64,000 bases of DNA, from positions 129,556,648-129,620,647 of the forward strand of contig CM061136.1 in NCBI GenBank assembly GCA_030789695.1, given 5' to 3'. The position numbers and the translations under genes were made by a program. The notes under the pieces were generated by a model. That model was not told the DNA's origin and made no database searches. It was given only the letters and a program-made list of their open reading frames with translations. The first letter of the stretch is position 1; every line of letters starts with the position of its first letter. Shown here piece by piece: positions 55,082 through 64,000 of the stretch. This stretch comes from Scilla litardierei. Taxonomy: Eukaryota > Streptophyta > Magnoliopsida > Asparagales > Asparagaceae.

Positions 55082-56740
55082 ATGCGAGCACCACTATTCA
55101 ATAGAACCAACTATGTCAGTTGGAAGATCCGCATAAAGACACATCTATAATCCATGGACATTGACACGTGTACAGTTACAAAAGAACAGTACAAACCACC
55201 TACCGAGGTGGACACCGAAAAATGGTCTGCTGATGAAAAGAAGAGAGGTAATCCAAACGCTAAAGCTATGAATGAATTATTTTGTGCAGTTAGAGGTAAT
55301 GAATTCAACCGTGTGTCACAATATGAGACTGCACCTCAAATATGCCACACTCTCGGGTAAGCCACGAAGGAACGGAAAAGGTAAAAGAATCTAGAATCAA
55401 TATGTTGCATTATAAATTTAAAAGCATTAAAATGGAAGAAGGGGAGAATATTCGAGATGTTAATACTCGATTTACTAACATCACTGATGAGCTTGCAGGA
55501 TTAGGCAAGAAAACTTCTGAATATGATCAGGTGATGAAGATAGTTCGATCACTTCGACCAGAATGGAAAGGAAACACCATCACCATTCGAGAATCACACA
55601 ACATGAAGACAATCACCTTGGAAGAACCGACATGAGATCTCATGGCTTGGCTTATTAGATAGAGCTAGAGGAAGACAAGAAAATCGAAGAAAAGCCAAAG
55701 AAGAAAAACTTGGTATTCAAAGCCAACGAAGAAAGTTCAGACTCATAATACTCCAAACGGGACGAAAGAGAGAATGCATTTATATCGAGGAAATTTAAGA
55801 AATTTCTCTGATGTAAGTTCAACAAACGGCGATCTCATTCTACTAACGATATTATTTGTTTTGGATGTAACAAACCAGGACATGTTCAGAGAGATTGCCC
55901 CTTGGAGAAGAATCGCGACCAAGGAAAAGGCAAAGAAAAGGAGAAAGATAAAAGAAGGAGCCATAATGACAAAAGGTTCGTAAAGCCAAAGAAAAATGTG
56001 TTTGCAGCCTTCGAGCAAAGTGACGTATCGAGTTCCGATGAAGAAGAACAACGGGAAGAACGGGCGCACATGTGTTTCATGTCGTCAACGTCATCAATGG
56101 TAAGTAATCCTACACCTCCTTCGCATCACTATAGCGACAACTAGCTCCATAGTAGTAGTGATATCGATGATGACGGTGATAGCGATTGTGATTCCAAAAT
56201 TAAAGGTGCTTATAAGAATTATGTAATGCCCATGAAAAACTCATTAGAGAATATCATAGGTTGGACAAAAAATTTAGGACTTGCACCAAGAAAAGAGAAG
56301 AGATCAAAAAAGAAAATGAGGTATTAATCAATAAGAATAAATCTCTCTTTGATGAGGTCAATGGTATGAAAGTGAGGATAAATGACCTAGATGATATTGC
56401 GACCACCACAAAGAAAAAATTTGATGATCGCTCAAAGGTTGTTGAAAATTTTAATAAAGTAAAAGGGAAGCTTGATGATATAATTGATACACAAAAGGCT
56501 TCGGGGAGTAGAACCGGCCTAGGATATGAAAAATCCAACCATATGCATGTAGAAAAGAATTTTAAGGGTGCTAACATGAGAAATAGGTACATTAAGATGT
56601 GGATAGCAAAAAAAGGCACGAACAAAGCAAAAGAAAGGTACGTACGTGATTTTATGCGTAAATTTCATTTTAATAAAAATTATATTTATGTTCATAATGG
56701 AAGTACTAAACTGTATTGGGTTTGGCTTCCAATAAAATAA
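55082..56740 (+). pseudogene. SIRE-type gag with zinc knuckle and coiled coil
   Basis: It starts MRAPLFNRTNYVSWKIRIKT (55,082). A stop follows after THL, then NAKAMNELFCAVRGNEFNRV, the SIRE capsid motif. A frameshift near 55,355 leads to VKESRINMLHYKFKSIKMEE and LRPEWKGNTITIRES. The zinc knuckle CFGCNKPGHVQRDCP (from 55,857) has all four ligands. Lys/Glu-rich, then acidic sequence (FEQSDVSSSDEEEQREE) follows. A third frame (56,261-56,740) is a coiled coil ending WVWLPIK, a motif that precedes the protease in full elements; here pol does not follow. Confidence 0.82.
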
Positions 56741-57463
56741 GATTTTATCTCGACTAATCCCTCGAACCCAAATGAAATGGGTACCAAAAAACTTTGCTTA
56801 CTTTACAGGTACCAACAGATAAAGGGACTAGCTTAAAGAACTTCCCTCAAAGAATTGATCGCACACATGATTGGAGAGAAGATAGAAAGGCAAAAATCAG
56901 TAAGAAAATTATTTTAAATATTATAAAATAAATAATTATGTTCAAAACTGTTTCTTATGCATTAGAATCTTGTTTGAATAATTAGAATTGATTAAAAATC
57001 AGTTTGATGCAAGATAAAATGATTTTATTTGAAAATTGCTCAAATTGGCAGAACCTGACTATCTGGGTGGATAGCCGACTATGTGGGTGTTTTTCTGTAT
57101 CAGAAAACAGTCGACTATTGGGTTTTGGATTTCGGGTTTCATGGTTTCTTAATGGATATTTATGCTGCCACTATTTACTCATACCCACTAAGAAAATTAG
57201 ATCCTCACCCTTGATTCTTATCCTAAGGCTAGGACCAATTGCTGAGTAGTAAAAACCATAGATTTTACCCTATTTCACCTCATTCTCATCTTATAGCTGA
57301 CTATTTTCATTTCCCACTCAAAGATTGCAAATTTCAAAAGTTTTTCAAGAGGATAAAGGATTTGGAAAAGGGATTTTTGAAGGAAGACTCGTCTACACTC
57401 TAGGTATATCATCCTTCATCAATTTTTTTTATGTTTTTAAGTTTATTCTCTCGTCACTTAGAG
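56741..57463 (+). other. Spacer in the SIRE-like element
   Basis: It holds a further gag-like NPSNPNEMGTKK, then AT-rich non-coding DNA with palindrome sites at about 57,055-57,120. No protease or integrase motif. Confidence 0.5.
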
Positions 57464-58375
57464 CCATGGTTGGAGGAACTCAAATTAAGAAGAAACGGTG
57501 GAAGATTCTTCATCCCAACTCTTATCTGAAAAGGAGCTTATTGCCCCTTATCTTCGTAATCCCGATTTGATCTCAAGCTTTGATCTCAATGCACATAAGA
57601 CTATCCTCCAAGAGAGGTATGTCAAAATCAATGATTTGGCAAATTATGGCATAGACTCCATATTTCAATTTCAAGGGCTAACCGATTGTTTTCACATCAA
57701 AATAGGTGTAGATGTTATCATAGGTTAATAAACCTATTCTACACAAATATGATTGTGAACACCTCCACTTCCACTGAGACACCTAAGATTTCCACAAAAG
57801 TTTTTGATGCTACCATTATTCTTGAAACAGAAGGTTTGGGACTAAGACTTGGTATTCGAAGCACTGGGACACTTCTCCGTGAAATTGAAATGAAGAACAA
57901 GGATGTTCTCAAGCTCAACCTTCTGAGCACTCTCCTGCTTACGACAATCCTTATGCTTGTTTAGAGTCTCCTAAAGATCCCCTTGAGTTCATCAGAAACA
58001 TGTTGATTTTCTAGTCAAGAGTTCCTGCCATTAGGACAATGATCTGATTTCCCTTCGCGTCAATCTAGAATTGTTCAGTCTATCGTCTCTGGACATGGTC
58101 AGGATCATCGTCAAATTAATACTCTTCTCTGACAAGTTCAGGACAATATACGTCCTCCCTCTGATCCTTCTTCTTCTTCACATCCTCCTGAGGTTTTATC
58201 TCAGCGGTTGGGAGAATTTGAGTACAATCTCTCCAACATCTGGACAGTACTCGCTCAAATGCGTAACGAATTCACGACCTTGAAGGACACTGTCTCAAAC
58301 ATTCAGGAGAAATTAGAGACGATGGTGCCTACTCCTAGAGACATCCATGCTCTTGACCATCTATAGCCTAGTCCA
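57464..58375 (+). pseudogene. Second ORF, resembling the plant 'putative plant transposon protein' domain
   Basis: The frame carries LRNPDLISSFDLNAHKTILQ, ERYVKINDLANYGIDSIFQF, then (shifted) FYTNMIVNTSTSTETP. In relatives such domains (PF20167-like) show ER...L...L...W and a FYANL segment, then VRG...I...LG. A later part (58,170-58,370) is coiled-coil-like. The family assignment is by eye only and the frame is broken at about 57,725. Its role is unknown. Confidence 0.45.
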
Positions 58376-59243
58376 ACTCCTCCAGCTATTTGATGACATA
58401 TCTAGAATACCACAAGCCTATCTCCATCCTCAAAATGTACTTTTGAACTTTGTTTGAGAAGATTTCTTGTGAAGAAACATTTTGATGGTTTTGTTTTAAT
58501 TAGGATATGTAGTTATTTTTGGATCATGGGTGGTATACTTGTAAGTATATATTTTACTTGTGAATGGTGTCACATTTTGTTGCATGTGACATATAGATAT
58601 ATATTGTTCTTCGATGAGCGATGAAGATTTTATTTTGTACTATCGCCATCATTATATTTAAATGAAAGCTTTACCTCTTATTGGAAATGTGCCATTGTAT
58701 TGCTAATTATTTTATTTATGCACTTCCAATATGAATGTTGAATACTATTCTCCTTGTGTGTTTTGAAGCTATAAGCTTAGACAAATGGTTAAATGAGAAC
58801 ACCCTCACTTATGTGTTTTGGTATCATCTTGTCCATCACATAGTTGTATTTTATAGTAGCACTAATTTATAGTAGCACTAATTGTTGTTGTTCTATTCCT
58901 TCCATCCTTTTAGATTATGCCAAGGGGGAGAGAGATAACCATATGAGAGCTTTTAGAGCTTACTTGGAGTATTTTTGATTTTGAAATTTTGAATTTCATC
59001 TCTCAAATGAATCATAAAGGGGGAGAGCCATATGTGAATTTCATGCACTATCAATGAAAGTATCATAACTCCATGAATCATAGCATGTCCAAAATAGATT
59101 TGAAACTTTTGTATGATTCACGGGGAGTTTTGAAATTCATCCTTCACTTTATTCTTAAAGTTGATTTCCATATAGTTGATTGACTTGATCTCTTTTTTCA
59201 TGCTTCAACTTTCCCTATGTGTATCACCATATGCTTCATGCCG
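58376..59243 (+). other. 3' non-coding region of the SIRE-like element
   Basis: Two purine-rich tracts (aagggggagagag near 58,923 and aagggggagagcc near 59,018) are typical of SIRE/Maximus 3' ends. No 3' LTR was identified before the Athila junction. Confidence 0.5.
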
Positions 59244-59547
59244 TGTGTATTTGATCACTCCATATTTTACACCTTTTTTTCTGCTTGTTTGCATGCCATT
59301 TCGATCACCCATATCGCGTTTTTCACGATTATTCGACAATATTGCGATGCTATTCACGATTTCTTGTTTTTGTCGTATTTCAGGAGATTTGGAGCGATTT
59401 GGAGTGATTCTGAGATGCACCCACTCCAGAGTGTCACCCGTGACTCTTTTGAGGGGAATTCTGCGATTGGAAAGGAGTGGAATAAGAAAGAACGTCGTAG
59501 GAGCGACGAGGAAGCAAAAATACGAAGATTGGGCATTTTCAGCATGC

Positions 59548-59915
59548 CACTCGGCCGAGTGAAGGAGTCACTCGGTCGAGCATCGACAGCCCGCTCGGCC
59601 GGCCAGATCGGACACGCAACAGATTGAGTATCAGCGTGCACTCGGCCGAGCATTGCCAGCCCACTCGGCCGAGCACGTAGACACCACTCGTCCGAGTGGT
59701 ATCACGACGACGACAAGCAAAAATCCCGAAGTTACTGTAATCCGTCAGTCAGCTGCCGAGTTCCGTCTCGGCCGAGTGGATAAATCCGCCCTCGGCCGAG
59801 TGAAGAAAGACGCTCGCCTGAGTGACTCCCGAGGAGACGACCCCCAAAAGTCCAGACTTACTGGAATCCGTCAGGGTCCGTCACTCAGCCGAGTGACATT
59901 GGTCACTCGTCCGAG
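59548..59915. repeat. Cluster of CTCGGCCGAG palindromes
   Basis: About 11 sites. CACTCGGCCGAGTG at 59,548-59,561 is a 14-bp perfect palindrome. Variants keep CTCG and CGAG arms and change the two central bases (GT, TC) or one arm (CTCAGCCGAG). Two 125-bp sub-blocks share ctg(g/t)aatccgtcag. Confidence 0.88.
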
Positions 59916-60237
59916 TGAGCCGCGCTGCCTGTCACAGTTTTTTGGGCGATTTTGGGGGGTATTTAACCCCAGTTTTTAACCTAGTTTAGAGAGCTTTTTC
60001 TCATACTATTGGCAGCCCTTTTTAGAATACTTTTTAGGAGATTATATTTGGTTCTTTGGAGAGAGATAAAAGTGTTAATTTGTTGGATGCTATTGAATCT
60101 TCATTGGTTTGTCTCTCTTTCTATCAAAAACCTCATTTTTATTGATATATTTTCTATTGCAATGAATTCTATTGTTTTTATTATTGAATTTCTAATGATT
60201 TGCATTATAAATTGTGAGTAGTTTTATCGTCTTAGGG

Positions 60238-60656
60238 CGTAGGGATGAACCCTACGAACCCTATTTCTAATTTGTGATGAATTGGTGAAATTCTTGCTAG
60301 AATTGATTAGGGTTAGTTTGGGATTGATTTAATACGAATAGCTAGGGATTCATACCGATTGGGATTTGCAAGAGATTGGATCCCAACTCGATAGGAAGCC
60401 CTAGAAATTCGAATTGGGTTACAATTGGGTTTCTCTGGAATTGGTTTGCAAGAGATTGGACCGAAACTAGGGTTTTCGATTGCAATTCAATACCAATACC
60501 CGTTTGCAAGAGATTGGATGGGTAGGAACTATCCCAACCTAGGTCGTAGCTCGAGTTTGCACGAGAGTGGGCTCGAGATACGATTGAACGATGATGTTGT
60601 TCTTCACGCTAGCTTGCCTAGGTTAGGGTTTGCAAGAGATTGGACCCTACCCTAGG
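60238..60656 (+). repeat. Array of hairpins with one conserved 14-nt loop
   Basis: Five hairpins have the loop TTGCAAGAGATTGG (one variant TTGCACGAGAGTGG) at 60,366, 60,446, 60,504, 60,557 and 60,630. Stems are respectively TTGGGAT/ATCCCAA, TTGGT/ACCGA, TACCCGT/ATGGGTA, CTCGAGT/GCTCGAG and a 13-bp stem CCTAGGTTAGGGT with one mismatch. G:U pairs occur where bases do not match Watson-Crick. A further hairpin CGTAGGG-ATGAA-CCCTACG precedes them at 60,238-60,256. Confidence 0.85.
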
Positions 60657-61019
60657 TTTGCTATAGACCGGCAATAGCGAGAGAGCGTGGCTTGGTTCTA
60701 CATTTAGTTGCAACTAGTTCACCTGAATTTATAGTCTAGCAATTGTGAAACCTACGAATCACAATGACGAGATACGGTTTGTAGCGGGGATTCCCTATCC
60801 CTAGGCGTTTTATTAATTTGATATATTCTTTATACAACTGAACGACTGTGACCGCTTTATTGCGAATATTTCTCGACTGTTCTTATAGCCAGGTGAATTG
60901 AAGAAGACACCGTCATTTGCCCTCCTCGTGTTCGATACCCGCTCGCCGCTACACCGTGCGCTTGCGGTAAGACTAGCGAGTCTCGTCCCGGGTGTGTATC
61001 CGGGGCGCGATCAAGTTTT

Positions 61020-61036
61020 TGGCGCCGTTGCCGGGG
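61020..61036 (+). promoter_or_regulatory. Primer-binding site, tRNA-Asp type
   Basis: TGGCGCCGTTGCCGGGG, identical to that of the 38,433 Athila over these bases. Confidence 0.92.
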
Positions 61037-61084
61037 ATTTATCTCCGTGTATTTGCGCCATACTAGGTTGTGCTCTTGGGTTAC

Positions 61085-61848
61085 ATTTTGGATCGATCAG
61101 TATTCACATATGTTGATGGCTTTAATGAATAATATACATAACTCATGTGATACACATATCATTAATTAGCATTGATAATCCATTATTCACATGATTATTT
61201 GGACAAAAATGTTTGGCATCAATGCAGAGGAGTAAGTATTTTTATATTCGAGCACAATTATTGATTATGGTTATGATTGTTTGTCATCATCAAAAGGGGG
61301 AGAATGTTGAATGTTGGTTTCCCCAATGTGGTTTTAATGATAAACAAACATAATCAATTGTGTCAAACCCCCATGTTTGTAGTTAATGAAATCATCGTCA
61401 ATATAGACAAAGTCATATCAAATGAAGATGATGACTCGGATCAGTGATGCAAGGACATCAATCAATGAAGTATGGAAATCCAGGAGCGAACGCAAGGAAA
61501 TCAAAGCGTTGGACTCAACTTGCTCAATGGGAGTCTTCAAGCAATTCAATAGAAAGTGAAGAGGATAAAACATGTATATCTTTCTTTCTTTACTTATTAG
61601 TTGAATTAGCATGTTAAGCCTTGAATAGACTTGATAGAATATCACTCATAACACTCACAAAACTTTAGATCATATATCATTGACTGTCATAGTGTTAGAA
61701 CTTGCATCAACTCAAAGTAGAGTTTTAAGCCTACCCCCTGGCGCCTGGTTGTTGATCTCCAGACGCCTAGTGCTAATGCATATTCAGTTCTCCAAAACCC
61801 TACCCAATACAAACGCCTGAAGTTCTCATTCCAGATGTCTGCACAATG
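61085..61848 (+). mobile_element. Copia (SIRE-like) 3' end and LTR fragment inside the Athila
   Basis: The sequence catcatcaaaagggggagaa followed by TGTTGAATGTTGG (about 61,304) is a copia polypurine tract and LTR start. The fragment carries palindrome-like sites ctggcgcctgg, ccagacgcctag and ccagatgtctg near 61,738-61,838, matching the CAGNCGNCTG set of the 21-27 kb element. It ends abruptly at the Athila gag. No 5' half or target duplication was found. Confidence 0.55.
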
Positions 61849-63126
61849 AGTCAGGCCGCTAGAAACCATCCGGGTTTTTCCTATGCTAATAATGATGGTG
61901 CCTTGAACCCCCCACCACAACAACCTCCTCAAGCTCGGGCTCCACCACCACAGCCGAATTATCAACCAAGGGGGCCACCGCAACAAAACTTCCCACCTAG
62001 GCAACAAGTGGGACCTTATAGGCCACCCGGGTATAATCAAGGTTGGAGAAATCCCAACCCTCCGCAAGCTCAACCACGTTCGGATTTTGAAGCTAAGGTG
62101 GATGAGTTTATGGTGGAGCAGAGAAAGATTAACACCACGTTGAAGGCGGGACAAGATTCTCTTACCACCGTCGTCACTCAAATTGGGGAGCAACTTGCGT
62201 TGCTCAATAGAAACAACCAAAAATTGCCGGCTCAACCCGAGCCAAATCCACGGGGCAACACCGGCCATATCAACGCGGTTGTTGCGGTTACGACAAGGGG
62301 CGGGAAGGATACCACTCCCGTCATGACTCAAGTCAAGGAACCCGTGGTGGAGATTCTAGAAGAGAGCGAATCGACGATTGAGGTGGAAAAAGAGAAGGAG
62401 CCGCAAGAAGGAGCAAAGTCTAGAGTGGAGGAACCTATTGATGAGCGCTGATTCATGCCACCGGTGCCTTTCCCTCAACGGCTAGCTAGAGCCAAGATCG
62501 AGAAGAGGCTAGCCAAGTTCCTCGAATACTTGAGAGGGGTGAGCCTCAATATCCCTTTCCTTGATGCCATAGTGGAAATCCCATCCTACGCGAAGTTCTT
62601 AAAGGACTTGATTACGGGATGGAAAAGGAAAGAGAAGATCATGCTCGCGGAACAAGGAACTTGGTTCACTAGGAAGGAAAAGGAGCCCGCCAAATTTAAA
62701 GATCCCGGGAGTTTCCGGATTCCTTGCACACTAGGAGGCGTCCCCTTACAAAAAGCATTGGTTGATTTGGGTGCTAGTGTGAGCCTCATGCCTCTCACCA
62801 TGTTCCGAAAGTTGAACACCGGCACCGATTTAAAGCCGACCGACATGAGGATTCAACTCGCGGACGGTCGGATTACTAGGCCGGTTGGGATCGCGAAGAA
62901 CATCCCACTCCAAGTTCCGGGAGGCATATACTTGCCTTGTGATTTTGTGATCATGGATATCAAGGAGGAGGGTGACACATCGCTCATACTTGGACGCCCA
63001 TTCCTCGCCACCGCCGGTGTAATCGTCGATGTGCGGGAATGGACTCTTACCTTGAATGTCGGCAACATTAAAGTCGAGCTCCATATACCAAAGGCTATGA
63101 AGCACATGCCATATCATGAGGAGCTA
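61846..63126 (+). pseudogene. gag C-terminus and protease of the second Athila
   Basis: The Pro/Gln-rich gag end (PPPQQPPQARAPPPQPNYQP and NQGWRNPNPPQ) lacks its capsid. After a TGA at 62,450 the same frame continues with PFPQRLARAKIEKRLAKFLE, FLDAIVEIPSYAKFLKDL, then the protease with KALVDLGASVSLMPLTMFRK (DLGA catalytic motif) and TSLILGRPFLATAGVIVDV. It stops at TAG after EELD. The frame is otherwise clean, suggesting moderate age. Confidence 0.88.
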
Positions 63127-63647
63127 GATTAGGTGGACCTCCTTGACGAGGTTATAGAAGAGGCTATCCCCCACTCCATCGGTGCACTCCACGATGATGG
63201 CTTTGAAGAAAGCCAAGATTTGGGCGAAGAAGAGACATTGGAGGACTCTCCCAATAGCTCCATAGCAAATGATGATGGCGACACTGAAGTCGCAAAAATT
63301 CAAGAGCTTTGCAAGCTCTCGACATTGAAGAATCCAAAGAAAGCTCCACCGATTCGAAGATCGGTGTCACCGGCGAAGTCAAGGACCGGAACACGCTCAA
63401 GCTTGGGGAGCCATCCCCCAACATTGCCCATGATGAAGGGGTGCTGAGGAAGGCCACGCACCACCATGATCCAAATCCGAGCGGTCTTCCCGGTAAATTC
63501 GACGGGTGCATCTCATACGCACCCAACATCCCTACGCTAACTTGTAAATCCAAAGGGGTCGAGCTCAAGACCTTAAACGAGCGCTTGTCAGGAGGCAACC
63601 CGATGGTTTTTGCATTATTTTTATTTTGGTTTTTATTTTTGTTTTAG
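63127..63647 (+). pseudogene. Acidic post-protease segment joined to a 3' piece
   Basis: The same frame continues VDLLDEVIEEAIPHSIGALH and a Glu/Asp-rich stretch. A second frame ends GVELKTLNERLSGGNPMVFA, which resembles the pol C-terminal LLGxGNP-like tail of Athila elements. The RT-to-integrase region is therefore deleted between about 63,300 and 63,560. Confidence 0.55.
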
Positions 63648-64000
63648 ACTTTATTAATGTTTTGAGTCAATTGCCTATAAAAATCTTGACAACGGGTCTT
63701 AATTTCTATGACAGGAGAGGAGAAAAGGATATCTCTCATATGGAGGATGACCGAGGCAAAGAAGAGCGCTCCATGAATGCGCTCGAGGCTTAGGAAGAGG
63801 AAGAAACCAACTGGAGGAAGAAAAACAGAGAGTAGAGCGAAAACGGAGCCCCGAAGCAGTAAACAGCACGTCACTCGGCCGAGTATCATTTGCCACTCGA
63901 CCGAGCAAAGGACCCAACTCGGCCGAGTGGGACACCAACCAGGGAAGTCTGCGGAACCAATTCTCTTTCCTTTTTGTGCATTTTAGTATTAATTGCCACT
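63648..64000 (+). other. 3' non-coding region with CTCGGCCGAG sites
   Basis: After T-rich sequence, three palindromic sites (63,872, 63,894, 63,917: cactcggccgagt, cactcgaccgagc, actcggccgagt) repeat the motif of this element's 5' LTR. Surrounding sequence does not match the LTR, so the sites seem to be in the internal 3' region. The window ends here. Confidence 0.65.

Larger units (their letters stand above)
53327..59243 (+). mobile_element. Pol-less SIRE/Maximus-like copia element, 3' end truncated
   Basis: A 5' LTR of about 1.68 kb, a tRNA-Met primer site, a SIRE-type gag with zinc knuckle, a coiled-coil segment, a second ORF and gggggagag-containing 3' sequence are all on the plus strand. 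No protease, integrase or RT separates gag from the second ORF. The element is cut by the next Athila element at about 59,244, and its 3' LTR is not seen. Confidence 0.7.
59244..61013 (+). repeat. 5' LTR of the second Athila-like element
   Basis: Start TGTGTATTTGATCACTCC (inferred), end GCGCGATCA before the primer site. It carries CTCGGCCGAG palindromes at 59,548-59,915 and a hairpin array at 60,238-60,656. Confidence 0.7.
59244..64000 (+). mobile_element. Second Athila-like element, rearranged, 3' end outside the window
   Basis: A 5' LTR (59,244-61,013) and tRNA-Asp type primer site are followed, after a copia fragment, by gag C-terminus and protease (61,846-63,126) and then by 3' non-coding sequence. 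RT, RNase H and integrase are missing. It differs strongly in sequence from the Athila at 38,433 but shares LTR length (about 1.77 kb) and primer site. Confidence 0.78.

Noticed and set aside
61020..61036. tRNA-like sequences at primer sites as tRNA genes
   Set aside because: Only the 3' acceptor complement is present; no cloverleaf.

Overview
This window is flowering-plant nuclear DNA. No prokaryotic features, rRNA or tRNA genes were seen. It holds one interrupted host gene on the minus strand and a thick layer of nested LTR retrotransposons with a few DNA-transposon relics. The host species cannot be named from the sequence.

Host gene (about 30.3 kb down to below 1, minus strand). Six spliced coding exons (29342-28870, 19808-19643, 19518-19401, 4998-4898, 4803-4444, 3133-2921) join in phase into 477 codons. 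They resemble the N-terminal and PHD-finger part of HAT3.1/PRH-type PHD-homeodomain proteins. The homeodomain exon was not found and probably lies beyond base 1. Two introns are swollen to about 9 kb and 14.4 kb by retroelements.

0-13 kb: a non-autonomous hAT element with a perfect 8-bp target duplication (1535-2024), poly-C tracts, an old Ty3/gypsy relic (6586 to about 9985) hit by a small gag-only LTR element (8033-9393), and a 63-bp-arm foldback (10197-10353). 13.1-18.4 kb: a complete but decayed minus-strand chromovirus-like Ty3/gypsy element with 442-bp LTRs and GACCG target duplications. 20.5-28.2 kb: a Ty1/copia relic interrupted by a 6-kb pol-less copia element (21091-27093, target duplication GAATT).

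31.1-53.3 kb is a three-level nest. A minus-strand copia carries, in its 3' LTR, a pol-less Tat-like element (31276-48864) with an antisense extra ORF and an 18-copy 58-bp satellite. That element carries, in its own LTR, a young Athila-like element (38433-48845, target duplication CCAGC). 53.3-59.2 kb: a pol-less SIRE/Maximus-like copia element with a second ORF. 59.2-64 kb: a second, rearranged Athila-like element running off the window.

The most interesting signal is non-coding. The LTR of the second Athila carries five hairpins that share the same 14-nt loop while their stems differ in sequence but stay complementary (60359-60656). The first Athila has a weaker parallel (39706-39866). Separately, several unrelated LTR families each carry clusters of their own short palindrome: CAGNCGNCTG, TAGCCGGCTA, CTCGGCCGAG, and hairpins in GAAGGGG/CCCCTTC and CCGTCNGAT/ATCNGACGG.
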